64,000 nucleotides of DNA from Comamonadaceae bacterium (GTDB taxonomy: Bacteria; Pseudomonadota; Gammaproteobacteria; Burkholderiales; Burkholderiaceae_C), in NCBI GenBank assembly GCA_947453965.1, contig CANGIQ010000005.1:1-64000 (forward strand). Reading direction: 5' to 3'. A program made the position numbers and the translations under genes. The notes below the pieces were generated by a model, which saw only the letters and a list, made by a program, of their open reading frames with translations, was not told the DNA's origin and did no database searches. This document shows positions 38,257-48,444 of this stretch, piece after piece (position 1 is the first letter of the stretch; each line of letters begins with the position of its first letter).

Positions 38257-39798
38257 TTAGCGCCTGCGGCCACCCAAGATGCTGCCCATCACCCCGCGCA
38301 CAATCTCGCGCCCCACAGCCGAGCCGATGTTGCGCACCGCAGACTTCACCATGACTTGCGCCAAGCCTTGGTGCTGACCGCCACGTGGTCCTGTGGAACC
38401 AAACAAGGCTTCACCCAAACCTGACAAGACTTGGTCAGTGACCGAGGGCTGCGCTGGCGCTTGGCCTGCAGTGCTGGTAGGGGCTGAGCCAGCTGCCCCA
38501 GCCGTCGAGGCACCCGCAGCAGGCGCTGCGCCTTTGAGGCGCTCATAAGCCGATTCACGGTCCAAGGTCTGTTCGTACACCCCAGCCACCAAGGAGTTAG
38601 CCAGCAATGCTTGGCGCTGCTCAGGCGTGATAGGCCCGAGTTGGCTGCCGGGCAACAGCACATAGACCTGTTCGGTCTCGGATGGGCGGCCTTTGGCGTC
38701 CAGCAAGCTGACCAAGGCCTCCCCCACGCCGAGCTCGGTGATGGCTTTTTCAATGTCCAGGCCCGCTTTGCCGCGCATGGTTTGCGCCGTGGCTTTGACG
38801 GCTTTTTGGTCGCGTGGCGTAAACGCCCGCAAGGCATGTTGCACGCGGTTGCCGAGCTGACCCAGCACGGTGTCAGGCACATCCAGCGGGTTTTGGGTCA
38901 CAAAGTACACCCCCACGCCTTTGGAGCGGATGAGTCGCACCATTTGCTCGATGCGCTCAATCAGCACCTTGGGCGCTTCATTGAACAGCAAATGGGCTTC
39001 GTCAAAGAAAAACACCATCTTGGGTTTTTCAGGGTCGCCAATTTCGGGCAATTGCTCAAATAGCTCTGAGAGCATCCACAGCAAAAACGTGCCGTACAGG
39101 CGTGGTGCATTCATCAGCTTGTCTGCCGCCAAGAGGTTAATCACGCCCATGCCTTTGGCATCGGTTTGCATGAAATCTTGGATGTTGAGCATGGGCTCGC
39201 CAAAAAAGGAATCGCCGCCTTGGGCTTCGATCTCCAGCAAGGCGCGTTGAATGGCGCCAATGCTGGCGGCGCTGACGTTGCCGTATTCGGTGGTGAAGTC
39301 ACGCGCGTGCTCGCCCACGTGTTGCAGCATGGCACGCAGGTCTTTGAGGTCGAGCAGCAACAAACCTTTGTCATCGGCAATTTTGAAGACCATGTTGAGC
39401 ACCCCGGCCTGGGTGTCGTTGAGGTTGAGCATACGGCCCAGCAAGAGCGGCCCCATGTCGGTGATGGTGGCGCGCACGGGGTGGCCTGACTTGCCGAAAA
39501 CGTCCCACAAGGTGGTGGGGCAGGCGATGGGAGAGGGCATGGGCACGCCACGCTCTTGCAACGAGGCGGCCAATTTGGGCGGTATTTGGCCTGGCTGGCT
39601 GATACCCGCCAAATCGCCTTTGACATCGGCCATGAACACCGGCACACCGATTTTGGAAAAACCTTCGGCCAAGGTTTGCAGGGTGACGGTTTTGCCTGTG
39701 CCGGTGGCGCCGGTGATCAAGCCATGGCGATTCGCCAGGGCTGGCAGCATGTGGCATTCGGTTGTCTTGTGCAGTGCGATCAGCATGGGTTCGGCCAT
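38257..39798 (-). CDS. HerA-like ATPase (DUF853 family)
   Basis: 513 residues. Walker A is [18 protein letters not shown] and Walker B is [17 protein letters not shown], with sensor-like [20 protein letters not shown]. The family is related to HerA/FtsK-type motors; its cellular role is unclear. An Ala/Pro/Gly-rich linker (about 425-450) precedes a C-terminal segment ending in LGGRRR. It is divergent from yebC with a 68-bp gap. Confidence 0.88.
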   Translation of the reverse strand: MAEPMLIALHKTTECHMLPALANRHGLITGATGTGKTVTLQTLAEGFSKIGVPVFMADVKGDLAGISQPGQIPPKLAASLQERGVPMPSPIACPTTLWDVFGKSGHPVRATITDMGPLLLGRMLNLNDTQAGVLNMVFKIADDKGLLLLDLKDLRAMLQHVGEHARDFTTEYGNVSAASIGAIQRALLEIEAQGGDSFFGEPMLNIQDFMQTDAKGMGVINLLAADKLMNAPRLYGTFLLWMLSELFEQLPEIGDPEKPKMVFFFDEAHLLFNEAPKVLIERIEQMVRLIRSKGVGVYFVTQNPLDVPDTVLGQLGNRVQHALRAFTPRDQKAVKATAQTMRGKAGLDIEKAITELGVGEALVSLLDAKGRPSETEQVYVLLPGSQLGPITPEQRQALLANSLVAGVYEQTLDRESAYERLKGAAPAAGASTAGAAGSAPTSTAGQAPAQPSVTDQVLSGLGEALFGSTGPRGGQHQGLAQVMVKSAVRNIGSAVGREIVRGVMGSILGGRRR

Positions 39799-39866
39799 CG
39801 AAAGTTCTCCATCACTTGAAAAGTAAAATAATGGCTGAAGGTTAAATCAACTCACGAGGAATTCTG

Positions 39867-40586
39867 ATGGCCGGCCATAGCAAATGGGCAAACATTCAAC
39901 ACCGAAAAGGTCGTCAAGACGAAAAACGCGGACGCATCTGGACGCGCTTGATCCGCGAAATCATGGTGGCTGCCCGTCTGGGTGGCGGTGAGTTAGACAC
40001 CAACCCCCGTCTGCGCTTGGCGATTGAAAAAGCCAAAGCAGCCAATATGCCGGCGGACAACATCAAGCGCAACATCGACAAAGCCACAGGCAACCTCGAA
40101 GGCGTGAGCTACGAAGAAATTCGTTACGAAGGCTATGGCATTGGTGGCGCCGCCATCATTGTGGACACCATGACCGACAATAAAGTGCGCACCGTGGCCG
40201 AAGTGCGCCATGCGTTCAGCAAGCACGGCGGCAACCTGGGTACCGAAGGCTCGGTGGCGTTTCAGTTCAAACATTGCGGCCAACTCATTTTTGCCCCCGG
40301 CAGCAATGAAGACCAAATCATGGAAATCGCCCTCGAAGCGGGCGCTGATGACGTCATCACCGATGACGATGGCGCCATCGAGGTGTTGACACCCCCGGCG
40401 AGTTTTGAGGCGGTTAAAAACGCCTTGGAGGCGGCAGGCTTGAAGCCCGAAGTGGCCGAAGTCACCTACCGGGCCGACAACACGATTGAGCTTGAAGGCG
40501 ACGACGCCGTGAAAATGCAAAAAATTCTCGACGTCTTGGAAGACCTGGACGATGTGCAAGAGGTTTACCACAACGCTGCTTTATGA
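39867..40586 (+). CDS. YebC/PmpR family protein
   Basis: 239-residue member of the YebC family, described as transcriptional regulators and, more recently, as translation factors for polyproline stretches. [18 protein letters not shown] at the N-terminus and [20 protein letters not shown] are diagnostic. Its stop overlaps the purD start in ATGA, beginning a long tightly packed gene run. Confidence 0.95.
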   Translation: MAGHSKWANIQHRKGRQDEKRGRIWTRLIREIMVAARLGGGELDTNPRLRLAIEKAKAANMPADNIKRNIDKATGNLEGVSYEEIRYEGYGIGGAAIIVDTMTDNKVRTVAEVRHAFSKHGGNLGTEGSVAFQFKHCGQLIFAPGSNEDQIMEIALEAGADDVITDDDGAIEVLTPPASFEAVKNALEAAGLKPEVAEVTYRADNTIELEGDDAVKMQKILDVLEDLDDVQEVYHNAAL

Positions 40587-41875
40587 ACGTTTTAGTCATT
40601 GGCGGCGGTGGCCGCGAACACGCGCTGGCGTGGAAAATTGCCCAATCCAACAAAATTCAAAAAGTGTTTGTGGCCCCTGGCAATGGCGGCACGGCGCGCG
40701 ACAAGCGTTTGCAAAATGTGCCCATCACCGATGTCAAAGCCTTGCGCGAGTTTGCCCAAGCCGAAGGCGTGGAGTTGACCGTGGTTGGCCCCGAAACCCC
40801 CTTGGCCGCAGGGGTGGTGGACGAGTTCCGCGCCCATGGCCTGCGCATTTTTGGCCCCACCCAAGCCGCAGCGCAGCTGGAAAGCTCCAAAGCCTTCAGC
40901 AAGGCGTTCATGAAGCGCCACAACATTCCCACAGCCGACTACGAAACCTTCACCGACGCCCAAGCGGCGCATGACTACGTCAACGCTAAAGGCGCGCCGA
41001 TTGTGGTGAAAGCAGATGGCTTGGCCGCAGGCAAGGGCGTGGTGGTGGCCATGACAGCCGCCGAAGCCCACGAAGCGATTGACTTCATGTTGCTCGATAA
41101 CAAGCTAGGCGTGAGCCACAACGAAGGTGGCGCGCGGGTGGTGATTGAAGAGTTTTTGCAAGGTGAAGAGGCCAGCTTCATCGTCATGTGCGATGGCAAA
41201 ACCGTGTTGCCCCTGGCCACCAGCCAAGACCACAAACGCTTGCTCGATGCCGATGAAGGTCCCAACACCGGCGGCATGGGCGCGTATTCGCCAGCTCCGG
41301 TGGTCACGCCCGAGGTGCATGCGCGTGCCATGCGCGAAATCATCTTGCCCACCATCAAGGGCATGGAAAAAGACGGTATTCCGTTCACCGGTTTCTTGTA
41401 CGCGGGCTTGATGATCGACCCCCAAGGCCAGGTCAAAACCCTGGAGTTCAACTGCCGCATGGGCGACCCCGAAACCCAACCCATCATGATGCGTTTGAAG
41501 ACCGATTTGGTCGATGTGCTGCTGGCTGCGACGGCCACCCATCCTGAAACCCGTTTTGACGACTTTGAGCTTGACTGGGACCGCCGCACCGCCGTGGGCG
41601 TGGTGATGGCCGCTCACGGTTATCCGATGAACCCGCGCAAAGGCGACGTCATTGGCGGCTTGCCGCAAGACAGCGACGACGCGGTGGTCTTCCATGCCGG
41701 CACCCAGATGGTGGACGGTGTGGTCAGCACCACGGGTGGTCGCGTGTTGTGCGTGACGGCCTTGGGCGGCACCATCAAGTTGGCGCAGCAACTGGCCTAC
41801 GAGAAGGCCAAAGGCATTCACTTTGACGGTGTGCAATACCGCACCGACATCGGTTACCGCGCCATCGCACGTTGA
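40583..41875 (+). CDS. purD: Phosphoribosylamine-glycine ligase
   Basis: 430-residue ATP-grasp enzyme (GAR synthetase) of purine synthesis. [20 protein letters not shown] is the N-domain signature. [19 protein letters not shown] is in the ATP-grasp, and [18 protein letters not shown] is the conserved metal and catalytic loop. It overlaps yebC by 4 nt; the next gene begins 4 bp after its stop. Confidence 0.98.
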   Translation: MNVLVIGGGGREHALAWKIAQSNKIQKVFVAPGNGGTARDKRLQNVPITDVKALREFAQAEGVELTVVGPETPLAAGVVDEFRAHGLRIFGPTQAAAQLESSKAFSKAFMKRHNIPTADYETFTDAQAAHDYVNAKGAPIVVKADGLAAGKGVVVAMTAAEAHEAIDFMLLDNKLGVSHNEGGARVVIEEFLQGEEASFIVMCDGKTVLPLATSQDHKRLLDADEGPNTGGMGAYSPAPVVTPEVHARAMREIILPTIKGMEKDGIPFTGFLYAGLMIDPQGQVKTLEFNCRMGDPETQPIMMRLKTDLVDVLLAATATHPETRFDDFELDWDRRTAVGVVMAAHGYPMNPRKGDVIGGLPQDSDDAVVFHAGTQMVDGVVSTTGGRVLCVTALGGTIKLAQQLAYEKAKGIHFDGVQYRTDIGYRAIAR

Positions 41876-41879
41876 TCCG

Positions 41880-42479
41880 ATGATGGTGCAGTTCAAACCC
41901 AACCGCTGGGCCGCGCTGCTAGTCAAGCTCATGGGCTGGCGGGTTGAGTTTGGCGGCTTACCCGCCAAGCAAGGCGTGCTGATTGGTTACCCCCACACCA
42001 GCAACTGGGACTTTGTGACCATGATGCCTGTCAAATGGGCGGTGGGCCTGCCTGTGCAATTTTTTGCCAAAGACAGCTTGTTTCGCATTCCCTTGTTTGG
42101 CGCTTGGATTCGCTGGATCGGTGCCGTGCCGATTGACCGCTCCTCACCCAAAGGGGTGGTCGGTGACATGATCGAAACCCTCAAGCAGCACAAACAAGAC
42201 GATCGTTTTTTGTGGGTGGCGTTGTCGCCAGAAGGCACGCGCAAGCTGACCAACGGCTGGCGCAGTGGCTTTTACCAATTGGCGCTGGGTGCCGATGTGC
42301 CTTTGTGCATGCTGCATATTGACTATGGGACCAAAGTGGCCAAGATCACCGACTTCATGCACTTGAGCGGCGATATCGATGCCGATTACGCCCACATTGC
42401 CCAGGTGTACCAAGGCGTGCGGGGTTTTCATCCGCAGCAAGCCGCACCGATTCAACCCTGGACCCCACCCAAGCCTTAA
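41880..42479 (+). CDS. 1-acyl-glycerol-3-phosphate acyltransferase-like protein
   Basis: 199-residue PlsC-fold acyltransferase. The H-x4-D catalytic motif is in [12 protein letters not shown], and [20 protein letters not shown] is the phosphate-binding E-G-T-R block. It is shorter than true PlsC (about 245) and has no strong membrane helix, resembling a family of small soluble acyltransferases. The acceptor is unknown. ATG 41880 is the first of two tandem ATG codons. Confidence 0.88.
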   Translation: MMVQFKPNRWAALLVKLMGWRVEFGGLPAKQGVLIGYPHTSNWDFVTMMPVKWAVGLPVQFFAKDSLFRIPLFGAWIRWIGAVPIDRSSPKGVVGDMIETLKQHKQDDRFLWVALSPEGTRKLTNGWRSGFYQLALGADVPLCMLHIDYGTKVAKITDFMHLSGDIDADYAHIAQVYQGVRGFHPQQAAPIQPWTPPKP

Positions 42480-42484
42480 TTCGC

Positions 42485-43435
42485 ATGACAACTTCTGACT
42501 CCACCCACAGCCGTGTCGTCACGGCAGCGCGCGATTACTTGATCGGCTTGCAAAGCCGCATCACCAGCGCCATTGAAGCCAAAGACGGCCAAGCCCAATT
42601 TTTGGTGGACCCATGGCAAAAAGGACCAGGCGAGCCTTTGCAAGGCAACGGCATCACCCAAATCCTGGAAAACGGTGCGGTCTTTGAGCGCGCAGGCTGT
42701 GGCTTCTCGCATGTGCGTGGGCCTGCGCTGCCGCCTTCGGCCACCCAGCACCGCCCGGAACTGGCGGGCGCACCGTTTGAAGCCATGGGCGTGTCTTTGG
42801 TGTTTCACCCGCGCAACCCCTATGTGCCCACCGTGCACATGAATCTGCGCATGATTGCGGCCACCCCTGCCAACGGCCCAACCGTGGCCTGGTTTGGCGG
42901 CGGCATGGACTTGACGCCGTATTACGGCTTCACCGAAGACGCGGTGCATTTCCACCACACCTGCCGCCAAGCGCTGGCGCCATTCGGTGACGCTTTGTAC
43001 CCACGTTTCAAAACCTGGTGCGACGACTATTTCTGCAACAAGCACCGCAACGAACAACGCGGTGTGGGCGGCATCTTTTTTGATGATTTTTCAGAGCTGG
43101 GCTTTGCGCGCAGCTTTGACATGTTGCGCAGTGTGGGCGATGCCTTCCTAGAGGCTTATTTGCCCATCGTCGAGCGGCGCCAACACATGGCCTATGGCGA
43201 GCGCGAGCGCGCGCACCAGCTGTACCGCCGTGGCCGCTATGTTGAATTCAACCTGGTCTGGGACCGTGGCACCCACTTTGGCCTGCAGTCGGGGGGGCGC
43301 ACTGAATCGATCTTGCTGTCGATGCCGCCTTTGGTCAGTTGGTCGTACCAACATCTGCCAGAGCCCGGCACACCGGAACATGCTTTGCTGCACGAATTTT
43401 TGACTCCCCGTGATTGGTTAGCTGCCCAGGCATGA
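42485..43435 (+). CDS. hemF: Coproporphyrinogen III oxidase, aerobic
   Basis: 316-residue oxygen-dependent enzyme converting coproporphyrinogen III to protoporphyrinogen IX. Diagnostic blocks are [45 protein letters not shown] and [20 protein letters not shown]. It lies 5 bp after the acyltransferase and overlaps nadD by 4 nt. Confidence 0.98.
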   Translation: MTTSDSTHSRVVTAARDYLIGLQSRITSAIEAKDGQAQFLVDPWQKGPGEPLQGNGITQILENGAVFERAGCGFSHVRGPALPPSATQHRPELAGAPFEAMGVSLVFHPRNPYVPTVHMNLRMIAATPANGPTVAWFGGGMDLTPYYGFTEDAVHFHHTCRQALAPFGDALYPRFKTWCDDYFCNKHRNEQRGVGGIFFDDFSELGFARSFDMLRSVGDAFLEAYLPIVERRQHMAYGERERAHQLYRRGRYVEFNLVWDRGTHFGLQSGGRTESILLSMPPLVSWSYQHLPEPGTPEHALLHEFLTPRDWLAAQA

Positions 43436-44058
43436 GTGCAGTTTCGCAACCCTTGCGTGTAGGCGTGTTTGGCGGCGCGTTTGACCCGCCGCACTTGGCC
43501 CACGTGCAACTGGCACGCACGGCGTTGACGCAGTTCAATTTGGACCGCCTGCATGTGATGCCCACTGGCCACGCCTGGCACAAAGCGCGCCCCTTGACCG
43601 ATGGCCAGCATCGACTCGCCATGGCCCGTCTGGCGTTTGCCGACATGTCCCAGGTCTTCGTCGATCCGCGAGAGCTTGAACGCGAAGGCCCCACCTACAC
43701 CGTCGACACCTTGACCGCCTTGCAGCACGAATCACCCACGGCTGCCTTGTTTTTGTTCATTGGGGCAGACCAGGCTGAGGCATTTAAAACCTGGCACCGC
43801 TGGCAAGATATTTTGAAAATCGCGACCGTGGTGGTGGCTGATCGTCCCTTTGAGGCCGGTCATGTCAAAGAAGCCCAGCAGACACAGTGGCACAATGCGG
43901 TATCGCCAAATGTCCAACACTTGGACATGCCCCGCTTGGCCATCAGTGCAACCGAAATTCGATCGCACCTCGCTCAAGCCCTGCAAACGCCTCAGTGGCT
44001 GCCTAGTTCTGTGCAGCACTATATTGATCAACACCGCCTTTACACCCAAGACCGATGA
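43432..44058 (+). CDS. nadD: Nicotinate-nucleotide adenylyltransferase
   Basis: 208 residues from ATG 43432, overlapping the hemF stop in [24 protein letters not shown] carries the nucleotidyltransferase G-x-F-D-P-P-H-x-x-H motif and [13 protein letters not shown] the second ISSTxIR-type motif. It makes nicotinate adenine dinucleotide in NAD synthesis. The longer start at 43414 is unlikely. rsfS follows with a 4-nt overlap, a widely conserved pairing. Confidence 0.96.
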   Translation: MSAVSQPLRVGVFGGAFDPPHLAHVQLARTALTQFNLDRLHVMPTGHAWHKARPLTDGQHRLAMARLAFADMSQVFVDPRELEREGPTYTVDTLTALQHESPTAALFLFIGADQAEAFKTWHRWQDILKIATVVVADRPFEAGHVKEAQQTQWHNAVSPNVQHLDMPRLAISATEIRSHLAQALQTPQWLPSSVQHYIDQHRLYTQDR

Positions 44059-44735
44059 CCGAAACCACCGCCAAAAAAGATGTTCAAAAACTCCAACGCT
44101 CCGTGGTGGACGCGCTGGAAGATGTGAAAGCACAAGACTTGGTGGTGTTTGACACCGAGCACCTGTCTTCGCTGTTTGAGCGCGTGATCGTCGCCTCTGG
44201 CACCTCCAACCGCCAGACCAAAGCTTTGGCCGCCAGTGTGCGCGACAAGGTGCGTGAGGCAGGTTTTCCCAAGCCTCGCATCGAAGGTGAAGACAACGGC
44301 GAGTGGATCATTGTGGATTGCGGCGCTGTGGTTGCACACATCATGCAACCCAACATCCGCCAGTACTACAACCTGGAAGAAATTTGGGGCGAAAAGCCTG
44401 TGCGCCTGAAGTTTGGTGCGCCCAAGCCTGTCAAAGCCTCGGCACACCAGGAAGAAACCTCGACCAAGAAGTCAGCCGGCAAAAAGCCTGCGGCGAAGAA
44501 AACAGCCGAGAAAAAACCTGCGGCAAAAACCAGCACCGCTAAAGCAGCCCCAGCCAAAACAGGCGCAGCGAAAAAACCAGCCGCTAAAACCTCAGCCAAG
44601 CTGCCCATTGTCAAAGTCTCGCCCAAGGGCGCCAAGTCTTCGGCCAAGTCGGCCGCACGCACAGCTTCGACCACGGCGGGCAAACCAGCGGGCAAACGTC
44701 CTGCTGCTAAAAAGACCACTGCCCGCAAAGCATGA
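44055..44735 (+). CDS. rsfS: Ribosome silencing factor RsfS with long basic tail
   Basis: 226 residues. The RsfS/DUF143 domain (about 8-112) has [20 protein letters not shown] and [20 protein letters not shown]; it binds uL14 on the 50S subunit and blocks subunit joining during starvation. A tail from about 118 to 226 consists almost only of Ala, Lys, Pro, Thr, Ser and Gly with AKKP/AAKK-type repeats, like histone-H1-like bacterial tails. Typical RsfS has 105-130 residues, so nearly half the protein is tail. It overlaps nadD and rlmH by 4 nt each. Confidence 0.95.
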   Translation: MTETTAKKDVQKLQRSVVDALEDVKAQDLVVFDTEHLSSLFERVIVASGTSNRQTKALAASVRDKVREAGFPKPRIEGEDNGEWIIVDCGAVVAHIMQPNIRQYYNLEEIWGEKPVRLKFGAPKPVKASAHQEETSTKKSAGKKPAAKKTAEKKPAAKTSTAKAAPAKTGAAKKPAAKTSAKLPIVKVSPKGAKSSAKSAARTASTTAGKPAGKRPAAKKTTARKA

Positions 44736-45199
44736 AGCTGTGGGTGGTCGCGGTCGGCCAACGTGTGCCCGACTGGGCGCAAACGGCCTGGGACGATTAC
44801 GCCAAACGCTTTCCACCCGAGCTGCGCGTTGAGCTCAAGGCGGTCAAAACGGAGCCGCGTGGCTCCAAAACCTTAGACACCCTGTACGCTGCCGAGCGCG
44901 AACGCATTGAGGCGGCTATTCCCAGAGGCTGCCGTATCGTGGCGCTGGATGAGCGTGGTACCCAGCTCACCACCGTGGCCCTGGCGGGCAAGCTCAAGCA
45001 TTGGCAGCTCGAAGCCGATGACGTGGCCTTGGTGATTGGCGGGCCTGATGGGCTGGATCCGGCGTTTAAACAGGCCGCCCATGAGCGCATCCGTTTGTCG
45101 GATTTGACCTTGCCACATGCCATGGTGCGTGTGCTTTTGGTGGAGCAGCTCTACCGCGCCTGGTCCATCAATGCCAACCATCCTTACCACCGCGAATAA
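44732..45199 (+). CDS. rlmH: 23S rRNA (pseudouridine1915-N3)-methyltransferase
   Basis: 155-residue SPOUT methyltransferase acting on the assembled 70S ribosome. [17 protein letters not shown] starts the protein; [17 protein letters not shown] and [20 protein letters not shown] form the SAM-binding knot, ending HPYHRE as usual. It overlaps the rsfS stop by 4 nt; rsfS-rlmH-maf is a common order. Confidence 0.97.
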   Translation: MKLWVVAVGQRVPDWAQTAWDDYAKRFPPELRVELKAVKTEPRGSKTLDTLYAAERERIEAAIPRGCRIVALDERGTQLTTVALAGKLKHWQLEADDVALVIGGPDGLDPAFKQAAHERIRLSDLTLPHAMVRVLLVEQLYRAWSINANHPYHRE

Positions 45200-45214
45200 A
45201 CCACCGTTGCTCGC

Positions 45215-45823
45215 ATGACATCTCCCTCCTTTGTGTATTTGGCGTCTCAAAGCCCGCGCCGTCGCCAGTTGCTGGAGCAACTGGGCGTTGCCTACGAGTT
45301 GTTGCTTCCCGATGCCAGCGAGGACGCAGAAGCCCTGGAAGTCGTGCGGGCGGGCGAAGCGCCTAAAGCCTATGTGCAACGCGTGACCGGCCTCAAACTC
45401 CAAGCTGCGCTGGCCCGTATGAAACAACGTGGCTTGCCCGCCGCGCCCGTGCTGTGCTCAGACACCACGGTGGCTGTGGGCAAAACCATTTTGGGCAAAC
45501 CCGAGGATGCGGCCCATGCACATGACATGCTGACGCGCTTGAGCGGCCACACCCATCGGGTGCTGACCGCAGTGGCGATCGGCACCGCGCGCAAGCAGGG
45601 GCACACCTTGAGCGTGTCGCAGGTGCGTTTTGCGCCTTTGACGCGCATCCAAATTCAAGACTATGTGGCCAGCGGTGAGCCCATGGGCAAGGCCGGGGCT
45701 TACGCGGTGCAGGGCAGGGCGGCCGCCTATATTGAGCACATCAGCGGCAGTTACTCTGGCATCATGGGTTTGCCCATGTTTGAAACGGCGCAGCTGTTGC
45801 GTCAGTTCGGCTTCAAGGTCTAA
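45215..45823 (+). CDS. Maf family nucleotide pyrophosphatase
   Basis: 202-residue Maf protein, a nucleoside triphosphate pyrophosphatase thought to remove modified or non-canonical nucleotides. [16 protein letters not shown] is the substrate loop, and [16 protein letters not shown] and [20 protein letters not shown] are catalytic-site signatures. YhdE and YceF subtypes cannot be separated safely by eye, though the neighbours (rlmH, rng) favour YhdE. Confidence 0.95.
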   Translation: MTSPSFVYLASQSPRRRQLLEQLGVAYELLLPDASEDAEALEVVRAGEAPKAYVQRVTGLKLQAALARMKQRGLPAAPVLCSDTTVAVGKTILGKPEDAAHAHDMLTRLSGHTHRVLTAVAIGTARKQGHTLSVSQVRFAPLTRIQIQDYVASGEPMGKAGAYAVQGRAAAYIEHISGSYSGIMGLPMFETAQLLRQFGFKV

Positions 45824-45838
45824 CCCCTCACATTTGCC

Positions 45839-47329
45839 ATGCAACAAGACATTCTGATCAATTGGTCACCGCAAGAAACCCGCGTGGCGGTGGTCGAGAC
45901 CGGTGCCGTGCAAGAGCTGCATGTGGAGCGCACCCTCGAACGTGGCTTGGTGGGCAATGTGTATTTGGGCCGTGTGGCACGTGTGCTGCCTGGCATGCAA
46001 TCGGCCTTCATTGACATTGGGTTGGAACGCGCCGCGTTTTTGCATGTGGCCGACTTGATGAGCAGCGTGGCTGCACGCCATGCCGAGACCGATGGCGGCA
46101 CTCCCGCTGCCGTGGTACCGATTGAAAAACAGGTCTTTGAAGGCCAATCCTTGATGGTGCAAGTCATCAAGGACCCCATTGGCACCAAGGGCGCGCGCCT
46201 GTCATCGCAAATCAGCATTGCGGGGCGTTTGTTGGTGTTTTTGCCCCAAGATCAGCACATTGGCGTGTCGCAAAAAATTCCGCTCGAACAGCGCGAAACT
46301 TTGCGCCGCCGTTTGCAACAACTGGCAGAAGATGGCGCGCCCAACGGTCAAACCGGTGGCTTTATTCTGCGCACCAATGGCGAAGACGCCAGCGATGCAG
46401 AGTTGCGCGAAGACATTGCCTATTTACGCAAAACCTGGGCCCGCATCAAAGAAGCCTCGCTGCGTTTGCCGCCGATGTCTTTGCTGCATCAAGACCTGAG
46501 CTTGTTGCAGCGTGTGTTGCGCGATTTGGTGGGCGAAACCACCCAAACCATTCGGATTGACTCGGCCGAACAGTTTCAAAAACTGCGTGACTTTGGCCGT
46601 GAGTTCATGCCCACAGCCAGCGAGAAATTGCAGCTCTACAAGGGCGAGCGTCCGATTTTTGATTTGTACAGCATCGACGATGAAGTTGCCCGCGCTTTGG
46701 GGAGACGGGTCGATCTGAAATCGGGCGGTTACTTGATCGTCGACCAAACCGAAGCCTTGACCACGGTGGATGTGAACACTGGCGGCTATGTGGGCGCACG
46801 CAATTTTGACGAAACGATTTTCAAAACCAACTTGGAAGCGGCTGGCGCCATTGCACGCCAGCTGCGTTTGCGCAATTTGGGCGGCATCATCGTGGCCGAC
46901 TTCATTGACATGGTGCGTGAAGACCACCGTGAGGCGGTGTTGGCCGAGTTTCGCAAGCAGTTGGCACGCGACCGTGTGAAAACCATGGTGAGCGGTTTTT
47001 CTGCCTTGGGGCTGGTGGAGATGACGCGCAAGCGCACCCGCGAATCCTTGGCCCACATGCTGTGCGAGCCGTGTCCGGTGTGCGAAGGCAAGGGCAGTGT
47101 CAAAACCGCGCGCACCGTGAGCTATGACATTTTGCGTGAAATCTTGCGTGAAGCGCGCCAGTTCAACCCGCGCGAGTTTCGTGTCATCGCCTCACCCGCT
47201 GTGATTGATGTGTTGCTGGACGAAGAAAGCCAGCATTTGGCGGGTTTGAGCGACTTCATTGGCAAACCCATTTCGCTGCGCAGCGAAGCTGCGATGGCGC
47301 AAGAGCAATACGATATTGTGCTGTTATGA
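45839..47329 (+). CDS. rng: Ribonuclease G
   Basis: 496-residue endoribonuclease of the RNase E/G family, maturing 16S rRNA 5' ends. The S1 domain (about 35-125) includes GNVYLGRVARVLPGMQSAFI. The catalytic part has the metal-binding Asp in TVDVNTGGYVG and FIDMVREDHREAV. CEPCPVCEGKG is the zinc-link pair of Cys. Length and absence of a long C-terminal scaffold indicate RNase G, not E. It overlaps the next gene by 4 nt. Confidence 0.96.
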   Translation: MQQDILINWSPQETRVAVVETGAVQELHVERTLERGLVGNVYLGRVARVLPGMQSAFIDIGLERAAFLHVADLMSSVAARHAETDGGTPAAVVPIEKQVFEGQSLMVQVIKDPIGTKGARLSSQISIAGRLLVFLPQDQHIGVSQKIPLEQRETLRRRLQQLAEDGAPNGQTGGFILRTNGEDASDAELREDIAYLRKTWARIKEASLRLPPMSLLHQDLSLLQRVLRDLVGETTQTIRIDSAEQFQKLRDFGREFMPTASEKLQLYKGERPIFDLYSIDDEVARALGRRVDLKSGGYLIVDQTEALTTVDVNTGGYVGARNFDETIFKTNLEAAGAIARQLRLRNLGGIIVADFIDMVREDHREAVLAEFRKQLARDRVKTMVSGFSALGLVEMTRKRTRESLAHMLCEPCPVCEGKGSVKTARTVSYDILREILREARQFNPREFRVIASPAVIDVLLDEESQHLAGLSDFIGKPISLRSEAAMAQEQYDIVLL

Positions 47330-48444
47330 CCGTGTCGGATAAATTTTCTGTCCTTGTTTTCAGTCGTGATTTGGATCCTTACTCCTTGCGCATGCTGCAC
47401 GAGCTAGAGCGCATGGGGCATACCGTGCATGTGGTGCTTGAACCCCTGCGCAGCGCTACTTCGCGCGATTGGGGCACCGAGATATCGGTGGTGGACCGTG
47501 TCAAACTTAACGGCCGCTTTGACAAACACGCGGCGCAACGCTATGCCGAGCAAGTAGCCCAGTGCAAGCCCGATGTGTGTCTGTGCTACACCAGCCGTGC
47601 GCTGTCGGTGGCCCTGACAGCGCGACGCCGTCACCATTTCAAGGTACCAGTGATCGGTTCACGTGGCGCCATTGGCGGCGTGAGCGCTTGGTATCTGCAA
47701 GATTGGTTCACTTACCTGTCGCCTGCTTTGGATGCCGTGACCTGCATGTCGCAGGCGATTGCCAACAAATTGAGCTATGAAGCGCGTCGCTTTTACCCCA
47801 AGCACCCTGGCATTTTTGAGGTGATATATCCAGGCTATGGCCAACTCATGGATGAGCACGAATCGGTGGGGCCGCGTCATCGCAGCACGAGCGAACGGGT
47901 GCGTTTGCTGTGTGTGGCCAACGACAGACCGATCAAAGGCTTGGCTGTTTTGTTGGATGCGGTGGAGCAGCATGTGGCCTCTGACAATTGGCAGCTGGAC
48001 ATTGTGGGGCAATGCGGCGAAGCCATTCGCCAACGCATTGCGCAGTCACCCAAGCTGCAGCAACATGTGGTGGCTCATGGGTTCAGGTCGGATGTGCCTG
48101 ACTTTTTCCGCGCGGCGAACATTTACATCCAACCCACGCTGCAGCCCGGGGAGGGCATTGGCAACTCCATGGCCGAAGCCATGTCGTTCAGCCTGCCGGT
48201 CATCACCAGCAATGTCGGCGGTGGCATTGAGTTGACCGAGCACGAGCGAACTGGCATCCATTTCGAGGTGGGCAACCCCGTGGCGTTGGGCCAAGCGATC
48301 GACCGTTTGATACAAGACCCTGTGACTTGCGACGCCCTGGGTCAGGCGGCAGCCCAGACGCTGCAAACACGGTTCAGCTTACACAACGAAGCCTTGGCCT
48401 TTGTGGCGCTGTTTAAGCAGGTGATGGCGCGGCTTCATCGTTGA
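47326..48444 (+). CDS. GT4-type glycosyltransferase
   Basis: 372-residue GT-B glycosyltransferase. The N-domain begins SVLVFSRDLDPYSLRMLHEL; the C-domain has RLLCVANDRPIKGLAVLLDA and the E-x7-E-type motif in GEGIGNSMAEAMSFSLPVI, typical of family 4. Donor and acceptor are unknown; neighbouring msbA suggests an envelope polysaccharide or LPS role. It begins within the rng stop, and its 3' end overlaps convergent msbA by 32 nt. Confidence 0.9.
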   Translation: MTVSDKFSVLVFSRDLDPYSLRMLHELERMGHTVHVVLEPLRSATSRDWGTEISVVDRVKLNGRFDKHAAQRYAEQVAQCKPDVCLCYTSRALSVALTARRRHHFKVPVIGSRGAIGGVSAWYLQDWFTYLSPALDAVTCMSQAIANKLSYEARRFYPKHPGIFEVIYPGYGQLMDEHESVGPRHRSTSERVRLLCVANDRPIKGLAVLLDAVEQHVASDNWQLDIVGQCGEAIRQRIAQSPKLQQHVVAHGFRSDVPDFFRAANIYIQPTLQPGEGIGNSMAEAMSFSLPVITSNVGGGIELTEHERTGIHFEVGNPVALGQAIDRLIQDPVTCDALGQAAAQTLQTRFSLHNEALAFVALFKQVMARLHR

